A stretch of DNA of 64,000 nucleotides from Pontederia crassipes (taxonomy: Eukaryota > Streptophyta > Magnoliopsida > Commelinales > Pontederiaceae). Both the position numbers and the translations under genes were made by a program. Of the stretch, positions 22,335 to 36,187 are shown piece after piece. How positions within the stretch are numbered: the stretch's first letter is position 1; each line of letters opens with the position of its first letter. The notes beneath the pieces are model-generated. The model had not been told where the DNA came from. It worked only from the letters and a program-made list of their open reading frames with translations, and ran no database searches. The DNA lies in assembly GCA_030549335.1 (NCBI GenBank), contig JAUKPH010000018.1, forward strand, positions 2,232,001 through 2,296,000, read 5' to 3'.

Positions 22335-25300
22335 ATGGCTTCCCGACCTGGTCCTCTCACCCACTGGCCATGGCAGAAGCTTGGGAACATGAAGGTGAAA
22401 GTGCATGCATTTAGATGATGTTATACTTTCATGCATACAATGCACAGGCTGCATATGACTGCACCACCAGTTGGCGGTTCTTGCATTGGATTATTTTTGC
22501 TCGTGTTCTGTTTCGTTAACTCGATCCCATGCAAATGCAGTACGTGGTCTTGGCGCCGTGGGTAGCGCGTAGCCTGCACAAGTTCATGGCGGGAGAGGCG
22601 GGCACGACCGACTTCATCATTTTGCCCACTCTACTGCTGAAGCTGCTTCACGGCCAGCTCTGGATCACCGTGTCTCGCTTCCAGACGGCCAGGATCAAGA
22701 GAAGGATAGTGGACAAGAGCCTCGAGTTCGATCAGGTGGACAGGGAGAGGAACTGGTATATATAGCGGAGCTTTATCAGTCTCCTCCATTAGTTTTTGCT
22801 TTTATGCGTGTGGCGATGAGATCAGTTGATTATAAACAAGTAGCTACCAAGGCTTCATCTACACAGTGTTTGATCGACGCATGCATATTGCAGGGACGAT
22901 CAGATCATTTTGACGGGTCTGGTGCTGTACGCGGCCAGTATGGTGATTCCATGGACATCACATATGCCGTGGTGGGACGCCAAGGGGGTTGCCATCACCA
23001 TTGCTCTTCACATGGGCCCTGTGGAGTTCATCTACTACTGGCTCCACCGAGCTCTGCACCACCATTTCCTCTATTCTCGCTACCATTCCCACCATCACTC
23101 CTCCATTGTCACCGAGCCAATCACGGGTAAGATCCTCTGCAAATGTGACGAACTTGCCAAAAGTCAAAAGCTTTCTGCAAAGGGAACAGTAGTGCAAAGA
23201 TGGCAGCTCAAGTGTACAAATTGGTCCCATAACAATTAATACGAACATTGCTTACAATACCTGTCAGATAATAGCAGCTAATCGACAATATTGCTCCACG
23301 CAAAGAAGATACTTTACATTAGCCAAAAAGATACTATATATTAACATATGTAATATATTAACACCTGCAATTTTTCTTTTCTTGAGTACCATATTAGCTG
23401 CAATGTTAACTTTTATTCTACTAATTAGTTAGAATCTAGTTAATTATAAGTTACTGGTTATGGTGTGCATATATGCCTGCAGCTGTGATTCATCCCTTTG
23501 CCGAAGAAGTGGCCTATTTTGTGCTCTTTGCCATACCTCTTGTAGCCATTGCAGCGCTTCGGGTTGTGTCCGTTGCAGCACTGGTTGGGTACCTCACTTA
23601 TATTGATTTCATGAACTACATGGGCCACTGCAACTTTGAGCTTGTCCCTGGATGCCTCTTTCGAGCCTTCCCCCCTCTCAAGTACCTCATGTACACTCCA
23701 TCGTAAGTGAATAGTTGATATATTTGTAATGACAAATTATGATATATAAATCTTTGATCAGAAAATTAACTCATTAGTACGTAATTTGATGAGGAAGATG
23801 TTTTGCATGAACAGGTTCCATTCTCTTCACCACACACAGTTCAGGACCAATTACTGCTTATTCATGCCGTTCTACGACTACGTGTATGGGACGGTGGACG
23901 AGTGCTCAGACGAGTTGTACGAGAGATCACTCATGGGGTCGAAGCAGAAGCAGCAGCCGGAGGAGGAGGTCCATGTCGTCCACGTGACTCACTTGACCAC
24001 CTCGCACTCCATCTTCCACACAAGACTCGGCCTCGCCTCCCTGTCCTCCAAGCCATACGCCTTCAACTGGTACCTGTGGGTCATGTGGCCATTCACATGC
24101 GCATCGACCTTCCTGCCATGGTTGCTCGGTACCAGTTTTGTTGTTCTGGAGAGAAACAGGTTGAAGAAGCTCCAGATGGAAACATGGTCCATACCAAGAT
24201 ACAGCTCCCAGGTACCTGGATGCATGCATGCACGAATCCAACGCTCATTGCAGTCTGCGACTTCTGAGTTGATCACTAATGATTTTGTCATGCATTGATT
24301 TGTCATTTATGTGGTATGCATGTGCAGTACGCATCATGTAACAGGGAGAGAATAAATGGCTTGAATCGCTTGATAGAGAAGGCAATACTGGAGGCAGATG
24401 CAAGGGGATCTAAAGTTGTGAGTCTGGGCCTCCTGAACCAAGTAAGCATGAACGCTAGCTGACAGTATATATGCTTGGAAATAGATCTGTTCACATTGTA
24501 TTGCAACACTGTGAGATTGTGGATGGAACCGCAGGGTGAGAAGTTGAATGGCCAAGGGATGATTAACGTGAAGAGGAACCCAAAGCTCAGAACAGTTCTG
24601 GTGGATGGAACAGGCTTGGCAGTTGCAGTGGTACTCAACACTGTTCCTAAGGAAGCCTCAAGTGTTCTCCTAATGGGAAACCTTTCAAAGATGGCTTTTA
24701 ACTTGTGCTTGGCCTTATGTCTGAAAGGTGTCAAGGTTAGTATATAATCTCCACTTAATTCTGAAGCTAAACTTCAGAAGTTAAACTAAGATCGCCATGG
24801 TAAATGTTAGTGGCTAATTAATTTTCCATGCAGGTAGAAATGGTCCAGGTAGATCAATACAAGTTTCTGAAGCAAAAAATGCCAGCAGAAGTAAGGCATA
24901 ATTTAGTACTCTCTGACAGATATGAAAGCAAGGCGAGCCTTAATGCATCTTACATTTCAGCTCTTTTTTATATAACTTTTTTTACCTTCTATTCCAATTA
25001 TCCATCTGTAAACTTAATGAATGATGAACGGATTAAGAACTCCTTCTACTTATTATAATTATTATGCAGTGAAATAATGCAATTGGGATAACTATTGCAT
25101 ATGCACAGGTTTGGCTGATAGGCGATGGAGTGAGTGATACTGAACAAAAAAAGGCCAAGAAGGGCATCTGTTTTGTCCCTTTCTCTCAGTTCCCTCCCAA
25201 AGCAGTGCGCAAAGATTGCAGCTATCAGACGACTCCTGCAATGGTTGTCCCCAAAGCATATGAGAATCTACACACCTGTGAGGTGCATTCATATCTGAAC

Positions 25301-25566
25301 TAACATTTTTGCACAATGCATTGTATCAACTATATCCCAGTCCTGTTTGCCATAATTATATATAATTTGCACAATATATGCTTATTAAAGTCTGCTAATT
25401 GTTGCAGAATTGGTTGCCTAGAAGGGTTGTTAGCGCATGGCGTATAGCCGGAATAATCCATGCACTGGAAGGATGGAGTACACATGAATGTGGCGACGCT
25501 GTGACCAGCATTGAGAAAGCTTGGAATGCTGCAATTCACCATGGCTTCTCTCAGTTCGAACCATAA
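22335..25566 (+). CDS. CER1: CER1-like very-long-chain aldehyde decarbonylase
   Basis: Ten exons join in frame: 22335-22394, 22541-22755, 22894-23126, 23483-23702, 23815-24211, 24328-24441, 24535-24735, 24834-24932, 25109-25282, 25408-25566. The product is 623 aa, the normal length of CER1/GL1 proteins. It starts MASRPGPLTHWPWQKLGN. The fatty-acid hydroxylase domain has the three His clusters that bind the di-iron centre: HRALHH (143-148), HSHHH (156-160) and HSLHH (245-249). The C-terminal WAX2 domain has VWLIGDG, FVPFSQFPPK, NWLPRRVVSAWR and HALEGW. CER1 proteins act in the ER, with CER3, to turn very-long-chain acyl derivatives into alkanes of the cuticle. All junctions are GT-AG except exon 8, which ends at a GC donor (AAG|GCGAGC). 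The CER1 rather than CER3 assignment rests on the N-terminus and intact His motifs. Confidence 0.88.
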
Positions 25567-28500
25567 ATCCATATAGTGCTGCAGTAAATGAAACCGTTCC
25601 AGTTTGCTTCGTATTTAGGGAGCAGTAGTCTTTTCTAATGCTATATATGTTTGGTGGTGAGAGAAAGAGCTGAATCGCTACTTTCTTTCTTTGAGATGCC
25701 TGTTATATGACCACCTGAAAATTATGTAGTCTGGACATTACTTCTCTACTATCTATTAAAATATCGTCATTTTCATGATTCCTTCCAATATCGACATTTT
25801 GTTTGGATATTCAATAAAGAACGATTCTTCATTGTTAGAATTAAATTTTGTAACTCATTCTAAGTGTTTGGTTCGTGGATAAAAGTCGGAATAAGCTCTT
25901 ATTCTTTTTTCTTTTTTTTTTCAAACAAGACAGTTATCTATCGAAAAAGTAAAAAGGTAAAGTTGTCATTTCAAACAACTCAATCTTCAGAAATTATTAA
26001 GCTACTAGAATAATTATTAATTCTATAGATTTATTATAGTTGTAGGAGAATATTTTAGCTTATCTTGATACATGAGGTTTCTTTTAGTGGGCAAAAGTTG
26101 AAATGTATTTAATGATATAAAACTTACGTTTAACCCAGTCTTGCCAACGTTATGGTTGTGTTTGGCAAAGAAATTTCGAGAAATTGATAGAAAAGTTTAG
26201 TTTAGTATTTTGAATGGAAAATAAATTTCGAGAAATTGATAGAAAAGTTTAGTTTAGTATTTTGAATGAAAAATATAATGATGAGAATTTAAATTAAGAA
26301 CATAATTTATTATTTTATGAAGTATATAATTATAATAAATAAAAATATTATACGTATTTATTTATTTAAAATAAAAATTATTGGCACATAAAAAATATTA
26401 TATGTAATTATTATTTTAACATTTTATTAAAAAATAAGTTGTCTCAATATATTAATATTAATTTTGATTAAATATTTTATATGTTATTAATATTATAATT
26501 TACATAAATCTTACGATCCAAATACAATATAATTTTTTTCTAAAAATAAATGAAAATTTTAATTAATATAATTATATTATATTATATTATATATAATATT
26601 ATACATAAGATTTCACATTAATTTGATTTAATTCATATTATAATACAATAAATATAATTATAATGTTTACATCATTTGAGTTAACTAATATGGATTTTTT
26701 TAATTTTATCATATTATAATACTAAGTAAAATATTTTCACTAATTAATAAAATAATTTTTAATTGTTAGAACTAAATAGTTTATAATTTTTAGTTAATAA
26801 AATTTAATAAGTTAGTTTATAAGTTGAATAATAATATATTAATATATATATAATAATTAAAGGTCAAAAGAAAAAAAAAAGTTTAAAAGAAAGAAAGTTA
26901 TAGTCGGCTGGAAATGAAGCCGAAGGTCACGTGAAGTTCTCATCTCGTAGAGTTTTTGGAACTTGACCAAATTTTGACTTGCCACTGTCTATATGCATTT
27001 TTCAAATATTAAAATCGTCGACCCACCATTAAACTTATTAACCTAATAAAATCGTCTCGCGATAATGCTCCCAACTTTTTAAAAAATAATTATAGAAGTT
27101 TAATTATATTTAAAAAAAATCAATAAATTTATTTCAAAATCTATGTAGTTAGCTTTTTCACAAGTCTAATTATATTCCCAACATTTGCAATGGCATGAAG
27201 GGAGGGTCCCACGAAAAGGACGAACAGATCCTGACTGCAGACGTCAAATGGTGAGACCAACAATCATTGATCCTACTGTGGTTGCTTGCTTGTACATCTT
27301 TAATTTTTGTAACCATCTTCGCTTCCATCCTTAGTTTTTGTAACAAAGGGGTGTTGAATGTTGAGAGGAAATTATGCTTCTGTTTCTTATTTCATAGTAA
27401 AACATCACCAATCTTCCGGTGCCGTAAATCTTTTATATATTGTTTTAGATTCTTACTGGTGTGGCATTCAATCTAATAATCTATACGAGTCATCCCGCCA
27501 CAAACTCCGACCTTACATTAAAGCGAAGGCAACATTCCAATAGAAAAGCTCCATGACTGCAACATGAATTCTTAATTCCCTATGGATCATATTTCTGACA
27601 TCGGGTACACAACAAAAAAAATTCTAACAAATCATGATTAATAGAGCATTATGAAAAAGGTTGGAAGACTACCCGGAAAGTATTAATTGGATAAAAGGGG
27701 AACGGAAAACAAGTGCTAACAAAGCAAATATTATTGCCTTCCTACTTATCTACATGAACAGAGGGAGGAGTGAGCAATTTAAACATGGTCCCGATAAATT
27801 AAAAAATGGCCTCGGAAGACTTCTAGCAGAAGTCATTGTCATGTACACGAATCCTTAAAATGGACTAACCTAAGGGTATTGTCAATAAAAGCCATCTCCA
27901 GGTAACAGATTGGATCAAAACATAGCACAATCATCCTATCCACAGAATCATGTAGGTAAAACAAAGCCAGGAAATATGGATGTTGCTATGAATCGGCTAT
28001 CAATGAGGTACCATCAATCTGTACAGTCGGGAGCTCCAGCTAAACCCCCAATCATGCATGCAGCCAAGGTTCCTCAATCCTTTGACACCTCTCCCTCTCA
28101 ATCGATCCCTGTGATGTGGAGCAGTGGGAAGAAACCACAAATGCACTGCCTGTAGAAAAAGGTATACAGAAGGGAAGAAACAATTATGTCATGGACAAAC
28201 ATCTGAATTCACTACCTATCATTGAGATACTCTCTACTGTACAGTTTACTCCCTCCTTACAAGTAATCACCATTACTCTGCATCTGTACTACCTTGCAAC
28301 AGTGCGTTCTATATCTACAGGCATTGGCAGAATTGTTGACTACATACTGGTAGAAATGTTCTACATTACTCTCCATTACTCTGCACCAGTACCTTGCAAC
28401 AGTGAAGTTCTATATTACCCTACAGGTACTGGCAGAGTTGTTGGCTACATACTGGTATAATTGTTCTATAATACTCTCAACTACTCTGAATCAGTATTAC

Positions 28501-29004
28501 CTTGCAACAGTGAATTCTATTTTAATACGCATGTACTGGCAGGATTGTAGCGAAGAGTTGGAAGAGATGAAATACAACTTTCCAATACTTCTAAGGAGCT
28601 TCATATCATAAGCTAACACCAAACACCATAGATATTTGTTGACTACATTAACCACAGAACGAATATATTAAAAGTTCTTTAAGCTACTCTAGCTTGTAAC
28701 TAGAGGCAAATCTAGAGATATTAAACTAGACGATACTGCAGCAAAACACACCAAACTTAATAGCTAGAAGCTTTAATGAAACATAAATATTAGGTATCTA
28801 CCACACCTCATAACAACTACTTATTTTATGCTAGGAAAAGTAGAGAACTTCAGCTAAGCTACTGGGATTCAAGCAGTCCAACCCGACATAAATTGTGTTT
28901 CCATTTGCACTTTGCCAGCCTCCAACGGTCAGATGAAGGAGATATCAACAGCAAAGAGAATGCAACAACCATTAAAAAAGATCCCAGTGAGGATGCCTTC
29001 GTAG
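25567..29004. other. Intergenic region, AT-rich with short repeats
   Basis: No gene is recognised. A tandem duplication of about 55 bp lies at 26168-26275 (AATTTCGAGAAATTGATAGA twice). A three-unit repeat is at 28275-28555. The 3' UTR of the minus-strand RNA-binding protein probably reaches into 28700-29004. Confidence 0.4.
28275..28555. repeat. Three imperfect direct repeats of about 110 bp
   Basis: Three units share ACCTTGCAACAGTG, then a TTCTAT segment and a block like (T)ACTGGCAGA(G/A)TTGTTG-CTACATACTGGTA. Short open frames across it are by-products of the repeat. Confidence 0.5.
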
Positions 29005-31807
29005 CTACTGCTGTTGCGCTTGTCTGCCTTGTGGGCCACCATAACCACCACCATAGCTAGCTGGACCACCAGGAGGACCATTCATTTGAGAAGCTCCATA
29101 AGGCCCTCCTTGAGAAGGATCTGACCTCCAGGCATTCGGATATCCTGAATTTGCATTAGCATCACCATAACCACCACCCATGTAACCAGAACCAACTCCC
29201 TGCTCAGCATTGGCACCAGGATTATTTGGACCACCACCACCAGCTCTTCCACTTGCAGACCCATAGCCACCTTGATTACCATATGGTCCTTCAGATCCCC
29301 CATAACCACCGTAACCATACCCCTGATTCCCATATGCAGCTGCTCCACCAGGAGACTGTCCAGTTGGTGGTGCACCAGAGCCTCCACCGCCTCCTGATGG
29401 GTTCCATGAAGAGCCTGACCCATAGCCAGTGTTTCCACCATATCCTGAAGAGCCATAACCAGTTGGAGCTTGTGTACCCCATGGGCTCCTTGGGCCACCA
29501 ACATAACCAGCACCAGGGGCATTTGGGTTCCCATATGCCCCTGCAGGCCCACCATATCCAGCAGCAGCATTGCCATAACCTCCAACACCATAGCCTCCAT
29601 AACCAACACCATTGCTGGCTGCACCATATCCATAACCAGGTGTACCATAGGCAGATGAACCATAAGCTGGATACCCACCCCCTCCTGCTTGAGGTTGCAT
29701 ATACCTATTACTGTCCATCCTACCATCATAAGAACCAGAGTTTGCATTTGCACCAGTATATGATTGATAGGATCCTCCACCAGATGATCGACCACCTCCA
29801 GAGTTTGGGTTTGCATCTTTTGGGAGAGCACGCTTGACCTCCACTTGTTTGCCACCAAGATCATGAAATGTCTTGTGAAGTACTTGATCAACAATATCTT
29901 CTGAGTCAAAAGTAATGAAACCAAAACCACGAGGCCGATGAGTATTTGGATCATACATGACAACTACATCAGTCACAGGGCCATATGACTCAAAGTACTG
30001 ACGAAATCCGTCCTCGGTTATATTGGATGGTAAACCTCCAACAAATATCTTTTTGGTCCTAATGTTTGAACCAGCAGCCCCGCCAGCTGATCTACCAGAT
30101 TGTGGATTCCCAGATCTCACTGAAGTTTGCTGTTCTTCCCTTGAGAGGGCTTTTTTAGCTTCCACCTAACAGATCAGATAAAGCAACAGGAAGAGTTAGA
30201 AAAGATGGATGCAACAAGACACAAAATAAATTGATAGAAAGAACACAAGTTATTTCCAACTCTCTATATTTTATATTTAGGCTATGTTTGGATAAACATT
30301 CATTCAGGCGGAAGGAGGAGAAACTGGGGAAAGGGAAAGAAAGGAGGTTAACAAAGGATAAAAAGTTTACTTCATTTGGTAAAGAGGGAAGAAGAAAGGG
30401 CAAAAATTTCATAAATAATTTGAATGGAGAACCTCTCTCCCTTCAATCCAAACAGGTCATTTGCGTGTAAGATCTAACATCTATGATGATTTTGTGGACA
30501 AAATTTTCACACTGAAGGATCAAAAAGCATTCAACCCAATCATCCTGCAAACTCAAACAACAAGACCAGAAATTGGCATACCAAATGGGAGAAAACCATT
30601 AAAAACACAAAATTTTCACACATGGATCAAATAGCATTCCACCCAACCTTCCAGCAAACTCAAACAACAAGACCAGAAATTGCTATATCAAGCGGGAGAA
30701 AACCATTGAAAACAGGATAAAAGAATTCACTTTTCAAGAAGAAAAATAATTCATTATAGGATGAATTAGCAGTCAATTCAGATCAGTAACATTATCCAAA
30801 ATATATCAAGTATTACACCAGGATACCATTTTATAGGACCAGGAGCCTAGCACGATAACTATAAATTTGAAGATACTAAAAACTGAATCAAGGTCCCAAC
30901 AAATTCACTTAGCTAGTTACTAACAGAAGGAAGCCTATTGCTTTTTCACAAGTCGTCCAATTAAAATAAAGAACTGAGTCAATATTAAAGAAACAAAAAT
31001 CGAACAAATCACACAAATCCATCAAGTCTCTTTGTCATGACACATTGCAAGCAACAAGAAAAAACCGTGCCAAATCTCAGGGGAGGCAGGGAAACGAAGA
31101 TGATGATAGCATATTTTCATAGCTTAAACGTCATTTGGTAGATGAAGTAACAATCAAGTAAAAGGTCATAGGTTACTCAGCAAACTTCCATCAATAGTGA
31201 AAGTTGCCTTTCTTATTGACTATTCAAGGATAACAGTAGAAGTAGCAAAGCAATCACTACCATTGCGCAATAGAAATAAAACACAAGCTAATATAAGAGA
31301 TTAATTATGAAATGCACAGTTCAATGAACCTGCACTCGAAAATTAATTTCTTCTTGCTAACACAATAATAAACCATTTAGGGAAGTACCACAATCCAATG
31401 ACAGCAAAGGGGCTAAAGGAAATTATTTTACTGGAAAAAGTCCTTTCAAAAACGATTTAGGGCATAAAAAGAACAGATCTGGAGATCTAACAGAGAAGAT
31501 GAACAAATAATCGATCATCGAAAACCCAAGCATACGAACAGATGCAGTATTTCAGGGCTGGAGGGAGGGAGATGGGAGCGCTCACGGTGCGGCCGTCGAT
31601 GGAGTGCTTGTCCTGGAGGACGCGGTCGAGGATGGCAGGGTCGGCAAAGACGACGAAGCCGAAGCCGCGGGGACGGCCGGTGAGCTTGTCGCGCATGATG
31701 ACGGCGTTGAGGACGTCGCCGTAGGTGCCGAAGTAGTCCTTGAGCCTCTCCTCCGTGGTCTCCCACGATATCCCGCCGATGAAGAGCTTCCCCTGGTCGG
31801 AATCCAT
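29005..31807 (-). CDS. hnRNP-like two-RRM glycine-rich RNA-binding protein
   Basis: Two exons: 31807-31586 (74 codons) and 30165-29005, with a 1420-bp intron between (ACC|GTGAGC donor, TTAG acceptor, phase 0). The 460-aa product starts MDSDQGKLFIGGISWETTEE. RRM1 (about 6-77) has RNP2 LFIGGI and RNP1 RGFGFVVF. RRM2 (about 112-188) has IFVGGL and RGFGFITF. The C-terminal 260 residues are Gly/Tyr/Ser/Pro-rich with many YGG and GYG motifs, a low-complexity segment likely to self-associate. This is the architecture of plant hnRNP1-like proteins (RBGD/Musashi-like), nuclear RNA binders in splicing and mRNA handling. The start codon is the only Met ahead of RNP2. The leader (31810-31920) is GC-rich with GGA repeats. 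The intron holds a MITE-like element and a tandem duplication. Confidence 0.88.
30281..30456. mobile_element. MITE-like inverted-repeat element in intron
   Basis: The segment starts GGCTATGTTTGGAT and ends with ATCCAAACAGGTC, so the ends pair through GTTTGGAT/ATCCAAAC, a common end in plant hAT-like MITEs. The interior is purine-rich. Flanking duplications are not clear, so the class is tentative. Confidence 0.35.
30498..30714. repeat. Tandem duplication in the hnRNP gene intron
   Basis: Two consecutive units of about 107 bp share ACAAAATTTTCACAC, CAAACTCAAACAACAAGACC, AGAAATTG and GGGAGAAAACCATT, with roughly 85-90% identity by eye. Confidence 0.6.
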
Positions 31808-32099
31808 CGCCTCCGCCGCCGTTAAGAACTCTCCTTCTCTCCTCTCTGCAGCGGAGAACGGGGGGAGGAGGAGGAGGAGGAACTTGGAAGCGGCGCCGAA
31901 TCGTAGGAGGAAGTGGTCTGATGGAGGAGGGAGGTCGTGAAATAAAAGGGGAATGGGAGAGATGCGGATCGGACGGTGGATAACGAAAGTAGGGTTTACT
32001 AGTGAACTGGCGTGGGGGGAGTGTGTGGGGAGAGGGGGTGTTGGTCCGCACGTGAGCGGGATCTTTTCTTTTCAATTTGAAAAAAAATGGGAGAAAATG

Positions 32100-35000
32100 G
32101 AGATATTTGTAAGGACTCGTTTTAATTATTATTTATTATTATTCGATTAATTTGATTATTATGTATTAGTAATATGTATCATAAATTAGTTTCAAATTTA
32201 ATTACCTGATTTGATGAGGATCATGTGTTTGCTTATCATGATTAATTAAACTTTCTCAACAAAATCATTAAATTTAGTTTACATATTTTTTATGTGTTAT
32301 TTTCTTCAAGTAAAATACCCTTTTTTATAACCTATTCTATGTGCACTAAATTCAAAATGGGATGAATTACAATTTTGATTATTCGAAATAGGATCTCTAT
32401 TATTATAAAATAACAATATACGCTCTATAAAATTAATTCATCGTCAGTATAACAATCTCATCACACTTACATAAATTTATACGTTCATCCCGCAGAATTC
32501 AAATACAAAAGAGAGAATTTTTTTCATAAATTTATAAGTCTAGTATGAAAGACAATAATAAACATAAAATTTATAATAAAATAAATTACATATAAAAAAT
32601 AAATAATGATTTATACAACTAGAATTATATATCAATGATAACGATGGTTAATAACTAATCCAATATTTTACTTAGCTTCGACAATGCTTTTGATATGACG
32701 ATATCAATTATATATCAATGATACTACGTATCTTAGTAATATTTTGATTCATAGTAACTTTCCAACACTATTTATATTAATATATGGGACGAGTTCCAAT
32801 GAGCTTGGGTAGTCTATTCATGGTTACATTTGGTCTAGGTCTCAAGCAACCTGAGCCAAGTTTTATGTTTCATTTAGATATGTTAGTCTAATTTTGAAAC
32901 TAGTAATATTATAAAATTACGTGCAATAATTAGGGTGACTTTCAAGTGATTAGGGTAGCAATTAATAAAATAAAGTACATAAATCAACCTACTATAGAGT
33001 TCATAATCGAGGATTCTCCAAAATTGATACATTTATCTTTAGTCGATTAATTTGGACTCTTCTCACCCTCACTTCTCTAGGAGAAAGATAAGGAGTCCTT
33101 CGTGGAAAAAGTTCAATACTAAACTATGATAATCTACTAAGATTTTCTAGGAAAAAATATCTACAGATTTAAATACAATCATAATATCTTGCAATCATAT
33201 CCTTTTATCTTTTTATCTCATGTCCCTTCTTAATTAATTTTTGCATTGTAGAGATAATGCAAGAGGGGAAATTTTGATGTTTACTATAAAAGATTAATCT
33301 TTATTTTTTGGTGACCCAAATAAACTTTTTTAAAAAATAATTTATAGTTGTAGGATGACCAACTAATAATCCAATTTAAGGATGACATCAAAGTTTTAAA
33401 TATTTAGAAGAATAAGATATATTATCATGTTCTATTAACAATTTTGACTTTACATTCCTTTATATCTTTCTCTTTCCCAAGAACTTGAACAATAACTTAA
33501 TTCTTATCATTGCTATCATAAAAAATAGTGTTGATGGACCAATTGAGATTGCATCGTGAGAAGATGCAATGATGCATGACATGAAATTGATGAATTTTTA
33601 CTGCGTCAACAGTCTAGTGGAGCAAGTTGACCTTGGTCAACAGTGAAAAAGTAGCTTTCACACAATAATTTTATGGTGACATTTTTAGCCCTTAAAAATA
33701 TAAATAAATAAGATATAATCAAAATCATGCGTTACCATATAATGCAAATAATATCATAGAACCTTAAACTTAGATCACATTGTCTACAAAATATTCTAAC
33801 CTGAACTATGATATCAAAATTTGTCACACCCAACTCCATGAGTAAATCTAATCTCAATTATTATACCAATTAATCATATTTATCAATTCTAAAATAAAAA
33901 TCCACAAACCATCCTTTCATATTTATCTTAGTGCTACTTATTAATGCATATAACAAATATAAATATATTTATCAAAAAATATAAAGCATAATATTCGCAT
34001 ATTATCATCATTTTCAGACACCATCTCAGACATAACACTCCATATAATAAGATCTCATAAAACGTTACAAGAAAATTCGTTTACACTTTATTTCAACACT
34101 AATATTTATCTATTACATGAATGCCTTCAAAAGTAAAGTTGAAGAGGAAATAAAAGTGTTTCAATGGCTTAAACTATTCTATATGAAGCAATATTTCAAG
34201 TTGACTCAACTCAAGAAATTACAAATATCTAAAGTCATGTGAACTTTTATATAAATATAAATAACTCAATATGTTATAATATTCACAAGTAACTTCACAT
34301 ATGTGTCATCGTACATATTCAACATGAATCAATACAATCACATAGAGCAAACTGAATCAATGTGTTGTAAAAGGTTCATAATCATATGTCATATAATTAA
34401 ATAGAGCTTTGATACGACTATGTAGAGCATAGTATGTGTTGTCTCAAAGCAACAATTACATGTCAATAAATGCATGCAGAACAGTTCCTAATGGGCAGCG
34501 GCACTCAATATATGCCCTGAAAGTATTATGTATATTGAATGCAATCCCAAAAAGCTATTTCAACTAGCATAATAAATGAACACATGAAGTTTCACAATAC
34601 ACCATTGTATATCATAATCATATAATAATATCAAGTAAATCTTATTTTAACATCACAAGCATATATTATTCCTTGAAAAATATCTTCATAAAATAATTTT
34701 CATAACTTTATTTCATATGAAATCTTTGAAATACATCATAACTACATTTCATAACTCAAGATATTTTTTGAAGTTTCATAATAATAAATAACACTTGCTT
34801 CAAATATTAATACAATAAAAGAAATAATATATGTCATCCTTTTATGTTGTATATTTATTCATTCGACATGTACTTTATCTTTTCAAGGAAGTTTATTAGG
34901 TTTCCTCCTTGTCCCTTGTACTTGATTGTTTTCTATAAAAAGTAATGCAATTTTCATTTTGAGTCACTAACCATATGCAATGTCTGTCCATGATGCATAA

Positions 35001-35950
35001 ATGAATGTTTATGCATCTTACAGTGCATGCAGTCTTTTTTATATACTAATATTTACTTAGATATTTATGTTCATATATTATTCCACACAACCATCAATAT
35101 TACTATAATCTCTTATGTTGGATTAGGTATTTTATCACATTTGTAGACCAAGTCATTAGAGAACTCCAACTTCTAAACCACAATGTGAAATCTTATAATT
35201 TTAGATGAATTATAAAGTAGACTTACTATATTGGAAAATGCAAATATTATTAATTAATTATCTATGAGTAATTCATAAGAGCTTAGCCAATTTAACTTAG
35301 AATTTTGTGTTTTGAGAGTGATACTAAAAAATAATTTATACCTTAATCAATGCATATCTATTTGATAAGATCTATGTAAAACTAAACTTCAATAGTATTT
35401 AGTCATAAAATCTATAATTTGACTCATTGTATACAATTCGATTAAGGTTCTACTTGACAAAATGGATCATTTGTAGTTATCAGTTGATGATTTCACTTTT
35501 CTTTGAATCCTTATAAAGTCTAATTTAATAGATGTAAAATTTAAACCCTAAATATATTATCCTAATCACTCTAATTTACAACATGACACAATAGAAAACT
35601 TGGGACGAGATGAGTGACTAGAAAATGTGAATCATAAATTCATGGCACACAACTTTTTTTAGGTGATTCCAGTGTATATGGAAAGGTAACTCTCAAAGGA
35701 TTAACCATATAACATATAATAATTTATGAACCACAGAGAAAGGGATAATATCAATTTGGAGGTCAATTTTGAATAAAGGTACTCACCTTAAACAAGTGTC
35801 TTTGCCAAATTTTTTTCATGTCATTCTACTAAGTTTCTACACCTAATGATCTTTTTCCATGAGAGGATAAGTGCAATTTATATAAATTTACAGATCTTTC
35901 TCACATCATGTGATCATTATGTCTTAATTCAAATACTAATTATATGCATA
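32100..35950. other. AT-rich intergenic sequence without a recognised gene
   Basis: About 3.9 kb, strongly AT-rich, with no open frame that resembles a protein. It may contain old transposon remnants (a GTCACACCCAACTCC motif at about 33826 looks like LTR-associated sequence), but nothing is firm. Confidence 0.45.
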
Positions 35951-36075
35951 CTTGACAATAGGCGTAACATTTTTTATAACTAGACTATATCATTTAACTT
36001 TACTTTGTAACTAAACTGCCATTATATGTTTCTCTCCTTTTGCCTGACGTGGCATGTTAATATAATATTAACCTA

Positions 36076-36134
36076 CTACAACAACAACAAAGTCTTATCC
36101 TACTAGGTGGGGTCGGCTACATGGATCATACGAC
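36076..36134 (-). mobile_element. 59-bp RTE 3'-end insertion
   Basis: The insert is the reverse complement of the RTE tail: (CAA)n, then AAGTCTTATCCTACTAGGTG, GGGTCGGC and TACATGGATCATACGAC. It is flanked by an exact 17-bp duplication AATATAATATTAACCTA (36059-36075 and 36135-36151). It sits in the left arm of the composite inverted-repeat element. Confidence 0.85.
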
Positions 36135-36187
36135 AATATAATATTAACCTAATAACATAAAAATAAATATTTCTAAAAAAAATAAAA

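Noticed and set aside
29082..29963. Long alternative frames on both strands over the hnRNP gene
   Set aside because: They are shadows of the Gly/Tyr-rich coding repeat; only the RRM frame has protein motifs.
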